Shown here in pieces: positions 33,328-42,045 of a DNA stretch of 64,000 nucleotides. The position numbers and the translations under genes are program-made. The first letter of the stretch is position 1. Each line of letters begins with the position of its first letter. This DNA is from Candidatus Poribacteria bacterium (lineage in GTDB: Bacteria > Poribacteria > WGA-4E > PCPOR2b). The stretch is taken from positions 1 to 64,000 of the forward strand of contig PYIZ01000041.1 in assembly GCA_003635265.1 (NCBI GenBank), in the 5' to 3' direction. The notes under the pieces were generated by a model that was not told the origin of the DNA, made no database searches, and saw only the letters and a program-made list of their open reading frames with translations.

Positions 33328-34965
33328 TTACCAACCCACCGCATAACCATCGCGTCGTGGATCTGACCCGCCGATGAGTGCATTTGAATCCGAGTCGATC
33401 TGAATTGCCTGTGCGCTGCCGGGTCCATCCCAATCTCCCAAAATCCGGAGGTCATGCCCCCGTTGGGCGAGTCCGCTGCGGACATCTTCAGGGAACCGTC
33501 CTTCTAGCTGAAGTGCGTCCTCACAGGTGTGCGGTATGGTCGATTCCATCGGATTTTGGAGATTGCGCCAGCGCGGTGCTTCGACGGCTTCTTGGGGCGT
33601 CATTCCGAAATCGACGACGTGTGTGATCAACTGAAGGTTGGTTTGCACCTGTGTATCCGCTCCCGGTGTTCCACAGATGAGGAAGGGTTTGCCATCCTTT
33701 GTTACAATCACAGGGTTCATGGTGTGGCGCACACGCTTGCCGGGCATGAGACAGTTGGGATGGTCTGCCTCAAGATGCCAATACGTCATCCGGTTATTGA
33801 GCAAAATGCCGGTGTCGCCAGCGACAAGACTTGAGCCGAATCCCGATTGTATGCTCTGCAGCACACAGACAGCATTGCCTGCACCGTCCGCTGTGCAGAA
33901 GCAGGTGGTGTCCTCAAACTGTTCGGGACCTCCAGATGGCACATCCGTTGCCGCTCGATTTGGATCGATGCGTTTAGCCTGCATTTTAGCATAATCTTTG
34001 GACAACATACCTTTGATAGGGACATCGACCCAATCGGGGTCTGCCATATATTTCTCCCGATCTGCGAACGAGAGTTTTTTCGCTTCGACCATCAGGTGCA
34101 CGCTTTCAGCCGTGTTGCAGCCCATTGATTGCAGATCGAATTGCTCGACGATGTTCAACTCCTGCAATAAGATATGGCCACTCGAATTGGGCGGCATCTC
34201 ATAGACCTCATATCCCCGATAGTTTGTGTGGATAGGTTCACTCCAGCGGGCGTGGTAATCTGCGAGATCTTTCTCAGTCAACAACCCATCATACTTTTCA
34301 CTGAATTCGACGATTGCTCTAGCAATTTCACCCTCATAAAGGGTGCCGCGTCCTTCTGCGGCGATTTTCCGCAAAGTTTTCCCAAGATTCTTATTGTAGA
34401 TAATTTCCCCCGATTTCGGCGGGTCACCGTTATTGGTAAATATTGGGCGCGTGTATGGGTCTTGGGCAAAACGCGGATTCTCGCCTCTGAGACCACCAGC
34501 AAGGTTGTGACTGATGGGGAAACCGTTCTCACAGAGCGAAATCGCTGGTTCAAACGCTTGTTCCAGTTTAAGTGCGCCGTAACGCTCGTGTGCTTTAAGC
34601 CAGCCATCGGCAATCCCCGGCACCGAGACGCTGCGAATACCTTTCATCGGAATCCCACCATCCTTCAGGTACAGTTCGCGGGTCGCTGCGTAAGGTGCTG
34701 GACCCGTAGCATTCACACCCGTTACCGTGCCGGTTTCCGCCCAGTAAATCAGAATAAACCCATCTCCGCCGACGCCGGATCCCGCCGGCTCAACCACGCC
34801 CAACGCCGCTGCTGTTGCAACTGCGGCATCAACAGCATTTCCGCCCGCTAAGATCGCTTGAACCCCCGCCTGTGATGCGAGCATGTGTCCCGATGTCACC
34901 ATGCCGTTTCTACCCATCGCAGAGGGTCGAAATCCTGAAAAATTTATCCCATGTGGTGATTGCAT
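33328..34965 (-). CDS. Gamma-glutamyltransferase family protein
   Basis: 545 residues, Ntn-hydrolase that is cleaved autocatalytically. Conserved: A-S-Q-A-G-V-Q-A-I-L-A-G-G-N-A-V-D-A-A-V-A, G-V-G-G-D-G-F-I-L, the nucleophilic Thr in E-D-T-T-C-F-C-T-A-D, F-G-S-S-L-V, G-I-L-L-N-N-R-M, and the end P-R-R-D-G-Y-A-V-G. No signal peptide is visible from ATG 34965 (GGAGG upstream), although the family is often periplasmic; the frame extends upstream without better support. Could act in glutathione or gamma-glutamyl compound turnover, or as an acylase. Confidence 0.88.
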   Translation of the reverse strand: MQSPHGINFSGFRPSAMGRNGMVTSGHMLASQAGVQAILAGGNAVDAAVATAAALGVVEPAGSGVGGDGFILIYWAETGTVTGVNATGPAPYAATRELYLKDGGIPMKGIRSVSVPGIADGWLKAHERYGALKLEQAFEPAISLCENGFPISHNLAGGLRGENPRFAQDPYTRPIFTNNGDPPKSGEIIYNKNLGKTLRKIAAEGRGTLYEGEIARAIVEFSEKYDGLLTEKDLADYHARWSEPIHTNYRGYEVYEMPPNSSGHILLQELNIVEQFDLQSMGCNTAESVHLMVEAKKLSFADREKYMADPDWVDVPIKGMLSKDYAKMQAKRIDPNRAATDVPSGGPEQFEDTTCFCTADGAGNAVCVLQSIQSGFGSSLVAGDTGILLNNRMTYWHLEADHPNCLMPGKRVRHTMNPVIVTKDGKPFLICGTPGADTQVQTNLQLITHVVDFGMTPQEAVEAPRWRNLQNPMESTIPHTCEDALQLEGRFPEDVRSGLAQRGHDLRILGDWDGPGSAQAIQIDSDSNALIGGSDPRRDGYAVGW

Positions 34966-35321
34966 ATTTTGTCCTCCGAAGTTTTGATATCCTCCCAATC
35001 CTGAAGGCTTGGGATTCTCGATGGATTTCCCCATTACCATCAGGCACAACTTTAGCATCATTGACTCTAAAAAATCAAGTGCAAACTTGTCCAGACCGCT
35101 TGTATAAAGCATGACAAGGGCTGCCATAGGATTGGAACATATCTCTTTTTTGTGTGTGTAAATCTTTAAGCATCCTATCACAATCGTAGGCGGCACATCA
35201 ATTTAATTTTTCGATCCGTGACGATGTAGGCAAATCGATTAATGACTTAGGGCAGTTGTTACGTCCAATTGAGCAAGAGCGCACAATCCCACGGATTTGA
35301 GTGCTCAATATCAATCGGTGC

Positions 35322-35350
35322 TTGACACCTTCAAGCAAAGATGATAAAAT
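35322..35350 (+). promoter_or_regulatory. Sigma-70-type promoter for the TPR protein gene
   Basis: TTGACA (35322-35327), 17-bp spacer, TAAAAT (35345-35350). The ribosome site AGGAG and ATG 35416 follow at a distance fitting a leader of about 60 bases. Confidence 0.75.
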
Positions 35351-35415
35351 GCGCTCGTGCTTTTGTAGAAAAAAATATATCAACAAGACTAAAATATACC
35401 AACAGGAGTCCAAAA

Positions 35416-36651
35416 ATGAAAAGGTTCATTATTGTAGAAATCATTGTTGTCGCCGCCCTAGTAATCGGCTTTTTTATTGGTCGCGCATCAAATTCAGTGG
35501 GTATAGAGGCCTACTATACAAACGCGGATGCTGCGTGGGAAAAAGCCCAAAAGGCGGATACTCCTCCTGTAACTCTTGAAGATGAGGATCAGAAACGTGT
35601 GAGCGAGGTCAGAGCCTTATACCGGCATGTATTCGAGAAATACCCGGATAATCGTTGGGCAGATGATGCTCTCTATCAGTTGGCATCACGGCTTGGACGG
35701 ACAGATGAGGAAGCCTTTGCCCTGTTTCGACGGCTTATTAACACCTATCCTGACAGCGAATGGACGGATGATTCGCTATACACCATCGCCATTGCTTACT
35801 ATCGGTTGGCGGAAAATATAAAACAGACGGAGAGCGTCGAAAGCGCAGATGCCTACTACGATCGAGCATCGGCGATGTTTGACCAGCTCATCCAAGACTA
35901 TCCGGGCAGTGCGCTCGCAGACGAGTCCAGATTCAACAGGGCGATGTGCCTCTATGGGAAAGGGAGTTGGACAGCTGCGCTTGAGGCGTTCGATGCGTTG
36001 CGCGAAGACTTTATAGGCAGTGAACTCTCCCATAGTATTGTATATTACACAGGGATGATTTTTACCGAGAGGCAAGCCTACGACGAGGCACGGATCGAAT
36101 TTCAGAACGTCGTCGATTCGGGACATGAGGAACTTGCCCCACTCGCGCAGTTTGGTATCGGTCAAACTTATTTTGCTCAAGCAAAATATGATGAAGCGAT
36201 TGAGAGTTATCAAAGGGTGATTGACACATACCCGGAAGCCAAAATGGCGCAAGACGCACACTTTAATATCGGTTGGGCGTATGAGAAGCTGAAAAAGTAT
36301 GACGAAGCGATTATCCAACTGGAAGGGGCAATAGAGAAATATCCTCACAATGAGAATACTTCCAATATGCAGTTCTATGTTGGACAGATTTACTACGCGA
36401 AAGAGGATACTGACGGCGCAATTAATGCTTATCGCAAAGTCTCTGATAATCCAACCTATGATTACGATACACGAAGGCAGGCTCAATATTGGATCGGCTT
36501 CATCTATGAGAAAGCAGAGAGGATAGACGAGGCAATAGGGGAGTATCAGAAACTGCTCAAGGACTTCCCAGAACCTCACCGCACACTCCGTCATCCATCG
36601 AACAATATCAACGAAAACTATATTCAGAAACTCCGGACCGGGGAATTATAA
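35416..36651 (+). CDS. Membrane-anchored tetratricopeptide-repeat protein
   Basis: 411 residues. One N-terminal hydrophobic segment (I-V-E-I-I-V-V-A-A-L-V-I-G-F-F-I-G, residues 5-21) acts as signal anchor. The rest is about nine TPR units, e.g. A-L-Y-Q-L-A-S-R-L-G and A-H-F-N-I-G-W-A-Y-E-K-L-K-K-Y-D-E-A-I, with the P-D-S-E-W-x-D-D spacing found in BamD/YbgF-type outer-membrane TPR proteins. The fit to the BamD family is structural only. ATG 35416 has AGGAG upstream and its own promoter. Likely a scaffold for envelope assembly. Confidence 0.82.
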   Translation: MKRFIIVEIIVVAALVIGFFIGRASNSVGIEAYYTNADAAWEKAQKADTPPVTLEDEDQKRVSEVRALYRHVFEKYPDNRWADDALYQLASRLGRTDEEAFALFRRLINTYPDSEWTDDSLYTIAIAYYRLAENIKQTESVESADAYYDRASAMFDQLIQDYPGSALADESRFNRAMCLYGKGSWTAALEAFDALREDFIGSELSHSIVYYTGMIFTERQAYDEARIEFQNVVDSGHEELAPLAQFGIGQTYFAQAKYDEAIESYQRVIDTYPEAKMAQDAHFNIGWAYEKLKKYDEAIIQLEGAIEKYPHNENTSNMQFYVGQIYYAKEDTDGAINAYRKVSDNPTYDYDTRRQAQYWIGFIYEKAERIDEAIGEYQKLLKDFPEPHRTLRHPSNNINENYIQKLRTGEL

Positions 36652-36851
36652 GACGATTTCTGAATTGACAAGATTTGACATCATAGGTAAGCAAACCTTG
36701 TTAAGGTTTTCAATCATCGCAAGGTTTGCTCCGCCACATTGGTCAGTCTCGGAGAATCTTTGACCGACCCAATTCCAGTCGCTACTATCTTCCCACCCAA
36801 AATCCCTTCCATGTAACCCTCGTATTTTTGAAAATAACCGCAACTTACCCC

Positions 36852-37595
36852 TTACCGCCGATGCACATCAAGGTAAACAAACACCCGCTCGATTTGCTCA
36901 ATGCGCTTCTGTAAAGCTGCCGCGCGTTCAAAGCGCAGGGCAATCGCCTCCCGATTTCGCTCCATGGTCAGTTTCTTAATGACAGCCTTATATTTCCCGT
37001 CTAATATGCGAATCACATCGTTAATCATCGCACGATAGGCTTTGCGGTTGACTTTTGCCGCACAAGGGGCTTGACAGCGTTTTAAGTGGTAGCTGAAGCA
37101 GGGCTTAAAATCCGGCAGTGGGGTGATTGTTCCGTCGCAGGTCCTAATCGGAAAAATCCGATGCAAGACCTCAATAACCTCCCTTGTCCATCTCAGACTT
37201 GAATACGGTCCAAAATATCGTGCCTTGTCAGCTTCTTCCTTGAAGACGATTGTTACCTTCGGGAAATCCTCGTTGGTAGAGATCTTAATGAACGGAGATC
37301 TGCGGACGGATTTAAGGCTGGTATTGTACGGCGGTTGATGGTGTTTAATAAGGCGGGATTCTAGCAACAGCGCCTCTAACTCCGAAGCACAGACTTGGTA
37401 CTCAACTCGTGTGGCGTGTTGCACCAACCGTTTGATTTTGCCCCAACGATTTTGCTTGGAATTATACAGGTATGACCGAACCCGTTTTTTGAGGGATTTT
37501 GCCTTGCCGATGTAGAGAATCTCTCCAGACCTGCTGAGAAAAAAGTAGACGCCCGGCAGGGAAGGGAGATTGACAACCATTTCCTTGGTGAGCAT
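36852..37595 (-). CDS. Cho-like GIY-YIG nuclease (UvrC N-terminal homologue)
   Basis: 247 residues. GIY-YIG domain at the N terminus: L-P-G-V-Y-F-F then E-I-L-Y-I-G-K-A-K-S-L-K-K-R-V, with the catalytic Glu in S-E-L-E-A-L-L-L-E and P-P-Y-N. Next comes the UvrC-like middle with R-Y-F-G-P-Y-S-S and the cysteine cluster C-F-S-Y-H-L-K-R-C-Q-A-P-C, and a UVR-like helix F-E-R-A-A-A-L-Q-K-R-I-E-Q-I at the end. The RNase H-like nuclease and helix-hairpin-helix domains of UvrC are absent. It therefore resembles Cho, which makes the 3' incision in nucleotide excision repair. The gap 36652-36851 shows nothing clear. Confidence 0.85.
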   Translation of the reverse strand: MLTKEMVVNLPSLPGVYFFLSRSGEILYIGKAKSLKKRVRSYLYNSKQNRWGKIKRLVQHATRVEYQVCASELEALLLESRLIKHHQPPYNTSLKSVRRSPFIKISTNEDFPKVTIVFKEEADKARYFGPYSSLRWTREVIEVLHRIFPIRTCDGTITPLPDFKPCFSYHLKRCQAPCAAKVNRKAYRAMINDVIRILDGKYKAVIKKLTMERNREAIALRFERAAALQKRIEQIERVFVYLDVHRR

Positions 37596-37731
37596 ATTAA
37601 TATCAGAATCGGATCAGAAAGATGGTGGGAAAGGACGGCTGACGGAGGTTATTCAGACTCCTTATCTTTTTGCCTTCCACTGTTTAAGTTCTTACGCGCG
37701 AAGTGTGGTAACTGAAAAGAGAATCGTGGAC

Positions 37732-38466
37732 TTAATTTGCGAATGGGAATGTTCCCGCATATCCGCGTGGTCGTGAGACATGCCATATCCCGTCATACAT
37801 TGGCGTTACCTGATAGTGGCAGACCACATTGCTCCGCTCCATATCGTCCCGTTCTTTCGCGCCTTGGTGGGGAATGTGGTTGATGAACACCACGCAGTCG
37901 CCAGCTTTTGGATAGAGGATAACGTGTTCTTGTGCCTCGCACCACGCCTCAAACTTGGGACGATCCAAGGGATATAGATGAGGTGGTTCGACAAGATGCC
38001 CGCCCTTGACATATTTCAGGTGTCCTGAACCGGGTGCGTTGTCCTGAAAATAGTAGGTTGCGTTGAGGCTAATGGGAGATACCGCAAAGCGATATTTGTC
38101 CGCCTCTCGTTTCTCCTGCCAGTAGCCGTAGAAATCGAGGTGCCACTCTTGAAGGTACGGTCCCGGGTTGATGTGTGCCCGCAGACTCCGTAGTTGACAC
38201 TGCTTCCCCATCATGCCTTCGAGATAAGGGCGGACACTCGGATGTCCTACCAATGGGGCATACGTCTCTGGTTCCCGGTCTAGCAAGGTGTCAAACCACA
38301 TGTTGCCTACTGCGTTCAGCCCTTCCTCCCAGCCCATTTCGCGGGCATGGTTGATACGCTGCCGAATATGTTCTGTCTCCTCTGGGGATAGTGCGCCCTC
38401 TATCAGTGTGAAACCGTCCCGTTCCAATCTATCTAGTTTGCTTTCGATATTCTCCATAGCCCGCAA
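37732..38466 (-). CDS. Phytanoyl-CoA dioxygenase (PhyH) family protein
   Basis: 244 residues. L-E-R-D-G-F-T-L-I-E-G-A-L-S-P at the N terminus, H-x-D iron ligands in E-W-H-L-D-F-Y, G-S-G-H-L-K-Y-V-K-G-G-H, and the distal histidine in N-H-I-P-H-Q-G-A-K mark an Fe(II)/2-oxoglutarate oxygenase. AAGGAG lies 4 bases before TTG 38466 but 13 before ATG 38457, so the TTG start may be real. Same family as 13421-14272 but low similarity. Substrate unknown. Confidence 0.82.
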   Translation of the reverse strand: MRAMENIESKLDRLERDGFTLIEGALSPEETEHIRQRINHAREMGWEEGLNAVGNMWFDTLLDREPETYAPLVGHPSVRPYLEGMMGKQCQLRSLRAHINPGPYLQEWHLDFYGYWQEKREADKYRFAVSPISLNATYYFQDNAPGSGHLKYVKGGHLVEPPHLYPLDRPKFEAWCEAQEHVILYPKAGDCVVFINHIPHQGAKERDDMERSNVVCHYQVTPMYDGIWHVSRPRGYAGTFPFAN

Positions 38467-38651
38467 AGGTCTCCTTCCCAGTTACGCCAATTTTCGAGAC
38501 AACCGATACATCTATCTGTAGTTTACTACATCCCACCAGAATCGTCGATCCACAATTTGAAAATAAATACTCCCTAAATGGGGGTAAAGATTTTCTGCTC
38601 TGTTACAAAGCCAATTCCATTACGACGATGTTGATTCCATTTGCGAATCGC

Positions 38652-38681
38652 TTGCGTATCTATCTACATGTGTGGTAAAAT
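38652..38681 (+). promoter_or_regulatory. Promoter with extended -10 for asd
   Basis: TTGCGT (38652-38657), 18-bp spacer, TAAAAT (38676-38681) preceded by TGG (extended -10). It lies about 60 bp before the asd start. Confidence 0.45.
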
Positions 38682-38743
38682 ACTCCCTGCAAATTCAGCT
38701 ACAATAGGACTTGCACAATCTAATTTTTCAAGAGGATTATAAG

Positions 38744-39754
38744 ATGGATAGGAGTTACCGTGTCGCCATCGTTGGGGCAACAGGAGCGGTTGGCACGACT
38801 ATGCGGCAGATTCTGGAAGAACGCGCATTCTCCGTCGCTTCGCTGAAGTTGCTTGCTTCCCATCGTTCTGCCGGTGAGATTTTAACATTCAAAGATCAGC
38901 CCATCGTCGTCGAAGAACTGACGCACGATTCATTCGATGATGTCGATCTGGTGTTTTCATCAGCGGGTGGGTCCGTGAGTCGTGAGTTTATACCGACTGC
39001 GGTGGAAAAGGGGTGTCTCGTCATTGACAACACCAGTGCGTTTCGGATGGACGCAGATACGCCGTTAGTGATTCCCGAAGTCAACATGCACGCAGCCATG
39101 CGGCATCAGGGCGTGATCTCCAACCCCAATTGTTCGACCATTCAGATGCTTGTGGCACTCAAGCCACTCTACGACGAAGCCGGGCTTAAACGCATCGTCG
39201 TTTCGACCTATCAGAGCGTTTCGGGAAAAAGCGGATCGGCTGTCCTTGAACTGATTGATCAGACAACGGCTGCGTTGGAAGGCCGTCCGATCACGTGCGA
39301 TCAGTTTCCGCATCAGATGGCGTTTAACGTCGCCTTCGATTGGCCCTTCGCCGATAACGGCTACAGCGAAGAAGAGATGAAGATGGTCAAGGAAACACAA
39401 AAAATCCTTGAAGACGACACCATTGGCGTTTCAGCGACAACCGTTCGAGTGCCGGTGTTCTTCGCTCATTCTGAATCAATTAACATTCAAACAGATAGCA
39501 AACTCACCGCTGATGAAGCGCGTCGGATTCTTTCTCAAGCCCGCGGTGTTACTGTGATTGATGATCCAAAAAGTCGGGATTATCCGCTGGCTATCAACGC
39601 TGCAGGACAGGATGATGTATACGTTGGGCGTATCCGTGAGGACGACTCGATTGAAAACGGGTTGAACCTGTGGGTCGTTGCAGACAACCTCCGCAAGGGT
39701 GCCGCATTAAACGCTATTCAGATCGCAGAGATCCTGGATCAGATTAATGTGTGA
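38744..39754 (+). CDS. asd: Aspartate-semialdehyde dehydrogenase
   Basis: 336 residues. It reduces aspartyl phosphate to aspartate semialdehyde for lysine, methionine and threonine synthesis. Present are the NADP loop V-A-I-V-G-A-T-G-A-V-G, the catalytic Cys in S-N-P-N-C-S-T-I-Q, S-V-S-G-K-S-G and R-V-P-V-F-F-A-H-S-E. The start is ATG 38744 with AGAGGA upstream. It supplies the branch that feeds ThrC (7049-8176). Confidence 0.95.
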   Translation: MDRSYRVAIVGATGAVGTTMRQILEERAFSVASLKLLASHRSAGEILTFKDQPIVVEELTHDSFDDVDLVFSSAGGSVSREFIPTAVEKGCLVIDNTSAFRMDADTPLVIPEVNMHAAMRHQGVISNPNCSTIQMLVALKPLYDEAGLKRIVVSTYQSVSGKSGSAVLELIDQTTAALEGRPITCDQFPHQMAFNVAFDWPFADNGYSEEEMKMVKETQKILEDDTIGVSATTVRVPVFFAHSESINIQTDSKLTADEARRILSQARGVTVIDDPKSRDYPLAINAAGQDDVYVGRIREDDSIENGLNLWVVADNLRKGAALNAIQIAEILDQINV

Positions 39755-39778
39755 TAGTTACACGCCTATTCCAATCCT

Positions 39779-39808
39779 AACGTAAAACGTAATGCGTGAA
39801 ACGTGATG
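39779..39808. repeat. Dispersed intergenic repeat (acgtaatgcgtgaaacgtg family)
   Basis: aacgtaaaacgtaatgcgtg followed by aaacgtgatg. It belongs with 11223-11250, 30371-30400 and 47461-47490, and is followed within 20 bp by the ttggttcatt-type repeat. Confidence 0.55.
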
Positions 39809-39822
39809 AGCAAATGGTATAC

Positions 39823-39853
39823 GTTCGTTGGTTCATTAGTCCATTGGTTCATG
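39823..39853. repeat. Dispersed ttggttcatt-type repeat
   Basis: Words gttggttcattag and ccattggttcatg in tandem, as at 21970-21997 and 28861-28884. Confidence 0.45.
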
Positions 39854-39896
39854 AAGGAAGTGCTAACGGGAAACCTCAAGGAGTTAAGCCGAACAG

Positions 39897-40106
39897 ATGC
39901 CCTCCACACTTGAGAACGAGTTGGGTGAAATCTATGAGCGAGAAGTCGAAAAACTGATCGAATCTGAGAGCAAATATCACTCAGCTCTCGGGGCAGCTGA
40001 AGTTTCCGCTGTTGTCCGGGCATTCCGCTTCGCGCTTGAACACGGCCCCGATAAAGTGACCGTTCAGATGCTTTACGATATGATCGATGACAGTTCGGGG
40101 GATTAG
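39897..40106 (+). CDS. Small hypothetical protein upstream of the Rad50-like gene
   Basis: 69 residues, mostly helical and acidic (E-I-Y-E-R-E-V-E-K-L, A-A-E-V-S-A-V-V-R-A-F-R-F-A-L-E-H-G). The stop is 3 bases before the ATG of the Rad50-like gene and AAGGAG lies 13 bases before its own ATG, so the two are probably co-translated. I do not recognise a family. The pairing suggests a small accessory subunit. Confidence 0.55.
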   Translation: MPSTLENELGEIYEREVEKLIESESKYHSALGAAEVSAVVRAFRFALEHGPDKVTVQMLYDMIDDSSGD

Positions 40107-40109
40107 CGT

Positions 40110-42008
40110 ATGCGACTTGAACGTATCATCCTCAAATCTTTCGGCTGTTTTGACCGCAGAGATTTCGATCTGAGCGACGGGGTGAATCTCATCTTCGGTC
40201 CCAATTTCAGTGGCAAGAGCACACTTGTTAACGCCATTTTTTTCGCCCTGACAGGCAAACCGATTGTGCCTAGGGTGGGTTTGCCTGCAATGGCACAATC
40301 AGGCGCGTCCAGCGGCACTGCCGGGATCAATTTCCGCAATGGGGAGCAGAGTTATCAACTGTTCCGATCGACGCAGGGGGAAGTCCAACTCCGCCAGAAA
40401 GAAGAAAATGCGGAAAAATGGCGTATCCTCTTCACAGGCAAACGTTCAGCGGACGAGGATCTGAGAAAGCAATTCCACTTCAGCTACCACCACCTTGCGG
40501 CGGCGACATTCCTACGAGAAGGCGAAATTTTTGAGTTCCTTGCACGCCAGCCTGCGGATCGGCGCGATGTGCTTAACGCGTTGCTCGGAATCGATCGGTT
40601 GATGGAGGTGCGTCAACGTTTCATCGAAGGACGGCGGGTTGCCAAGCGAGAAGAGAAGCGGATACAGGATCATCAGCGCAGCATGCGGGTGACGACGGTC
40701 AAGAACCATCGTGAAGAGATTGAACGGGTTGAGGCAGAGCTGAAGAACTTGGAAGGTGAATATGAGTTGCTGTCGGGAAAAGCAGGTGAAGGGGGCGATA
40801 CAGTCCTTGCTGCTGAATTGACACAGGCGCACGAACGGTTTCAAAAGGAGATTGACGGGCTGATTCAAGAACGGGCATCGGTTCTCAGCGGCTTCACCGA
40901 TGTTGATCACCTACGAACCTCCATAAAAGAAATTGAGACAGCGACCGCCAGCGCAAGTGGGTTAGAAAAACAGCGAGACGAACTCATCCAAGGGATTGGC
41001 AGCCTGAACAGCCAGATCCAAACGCTTTCGGTGGAATGCGAAACCTTGCGCCAGTTAATCGACAGCGATCACGGGCACTGCCCAACCTGCCATCAACCGG
41101 TACAACAAAAGATCATTGCGGGGATCCTTGCGGAGAAAGAATCGGCGCGAGCTGCAAGCCAAGAGGAACTTGAAGCGCAGCAAAAAACTCTTGACGAACA
41201 TACCGCGAACATCAATGCCCTACGCGGACTAAGGCAGCGGCATCAACTGATGCAAGGCAAGATTGAACAGCTTGAACGGATCGAAAAACAGCTTGCGAAT
41301 CTTCAGCGTGAATTTGATAGGGTTGCCAGTCGATTGGGCGCATTGCAGCCGACAACACCTCTGCAAACGGGTGCTATATCCGACGCTGCCGATCCCGCAC
41401 AGCTTGCCGAACAACGCCGCCAACTTAAATACCGCATTGACAGCTTACGTCGCCGACTTGACGGACTCAATAGAGAAGAAGCGGTTATCGCCCATAAGCT
41501 CGAAGAGCTGCAGCGGACGCAGCACCAAGCGAATCAGATTCTACGGACACGACTCAGCTTTGAACTTGCCTGCGATGGTGTTGAAAAAACGATTGCCTCC
41601 CTCCAACAAACAATCCTCCAACCCGCCGAAAAGGAAATCCGGCGTTGGCTAGAGCGGATGGATCTCACTCGGTTCTCTCAGATCGATCTCAAAAGCCAGC
41701 ACCTACTCCCCTCCCTCAATGTCGAAGGCTCCGAGCGCAACTTATTGCTCCTCAGTGGTAGCGAGAAGATGATGCTCTACCTCTGCTTCAAAGCTGCGCT
41801 CTCGGAAGCGTTAGGGGCACTCGGTTTTTTTGTCTTCGATGATCCAACCCTCCACCTCGATCCGGATCGGAGAGGCGCGATGATTGACTTCATTCAACGG
41901 CTTGCCGAAGAACATCAGGTCATTGTGACGAGCAATGACCCGGAGGTTCGAGCTGGATTGCCGGATGCACATCTGATTGAGACAGTGTCGGGGAATGCTA
42001 GTTCGTAG
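40110..42008 (+). CDS. Rad50/SMC-like ATPase with zinc-hook motif
   Basis: 632 residues. N-terminal ABC half: I-I-L-K-S-F-G-C-F, Walker A G-P-N-F-S-G-K-S-T (30-38). A long coiled coil of about 170-540 is broken by C-P-T-C (324-327), the zinc-hook position of Rad50. The C-terminal half has L-L-S-G-S-E-K-M-M (signature-like) and Walker B F-F-V-F-D-D-P-T-L-H-L-D, then V-T-S-N-D-P-E. The arms are short for a Rad50 (usually 850 or more residues). No Mre11/SbcD gene lies beside it. Probably a DNA-end or DNA-structure sensor in repair or defence. Confidence 0.8.
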   Translation: MRLERIILKSFGCFDRRDFDLSDGVNLIFGPNFSGKSTLVNAIFFALTGKPIVPRVGLPAMAQSGASSGTAGINFRNGEQSYQLFRSTQGEVQLRQKEENAEKWRILFTGKRSADEDLRKQFHFSYHHLAAATFLREGEIFEFLARQPADRRDVLNALLGIDRLMEVRQRFIEGRRVAKREEKRIQDHQRSMRVTTVKNHREEIERVEAELKNLEGEYELLSGKAGEGGDTVLAAELTQAHERFQKEIDGLIQERASVLSGFTDVDHLRTSIKEIETATASASGLEKQRDELIQGIGSLNSQIQTLSVECETLRQLIDSDHGHCPTCHQPVQQKIIAGILAEKESARAASQEELEAQQKTLDEHTANINALRGLRQRHQLMQGKIEQLERIEKQLANLQREFDRVASRLGALQPTTPLQTGAISDAADPAQLAEQRRQLKYRIDSLRRRLDGLNREEAVIAHKLEELQRTQHQANQILRTRLSFELACDGVEKTIASLQQTILQPAEKEIRRWLERMDLTRFSQIDLKSQHLLPSLNVEGSERNLLLLSGSEKMMLYLCFKAALSEALGALGFFVFDDPTLHLDPDRRGAMIDFIQRLAEEHQVIVTSNDPEVRAGLPDAHLIETVSGNASS

Positions 42009-42045
42009 GATAGGAGTTGCAAAACAGAAGTTCAGAATCCCTACA

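Noticed and set aside
34174..34851. 225-codon plus-strand frame inside the gamma-glutamyltransferase gene
   Set aside because: Antisense to a protein with complete family motifs; composition is that of a shadow frame.
35776..36594. 272-codon minus-strand frame opposite the TPR protein
   Set aside because: Mirror of a repetitive TPR-coding sequence; no ribosome site or domain.
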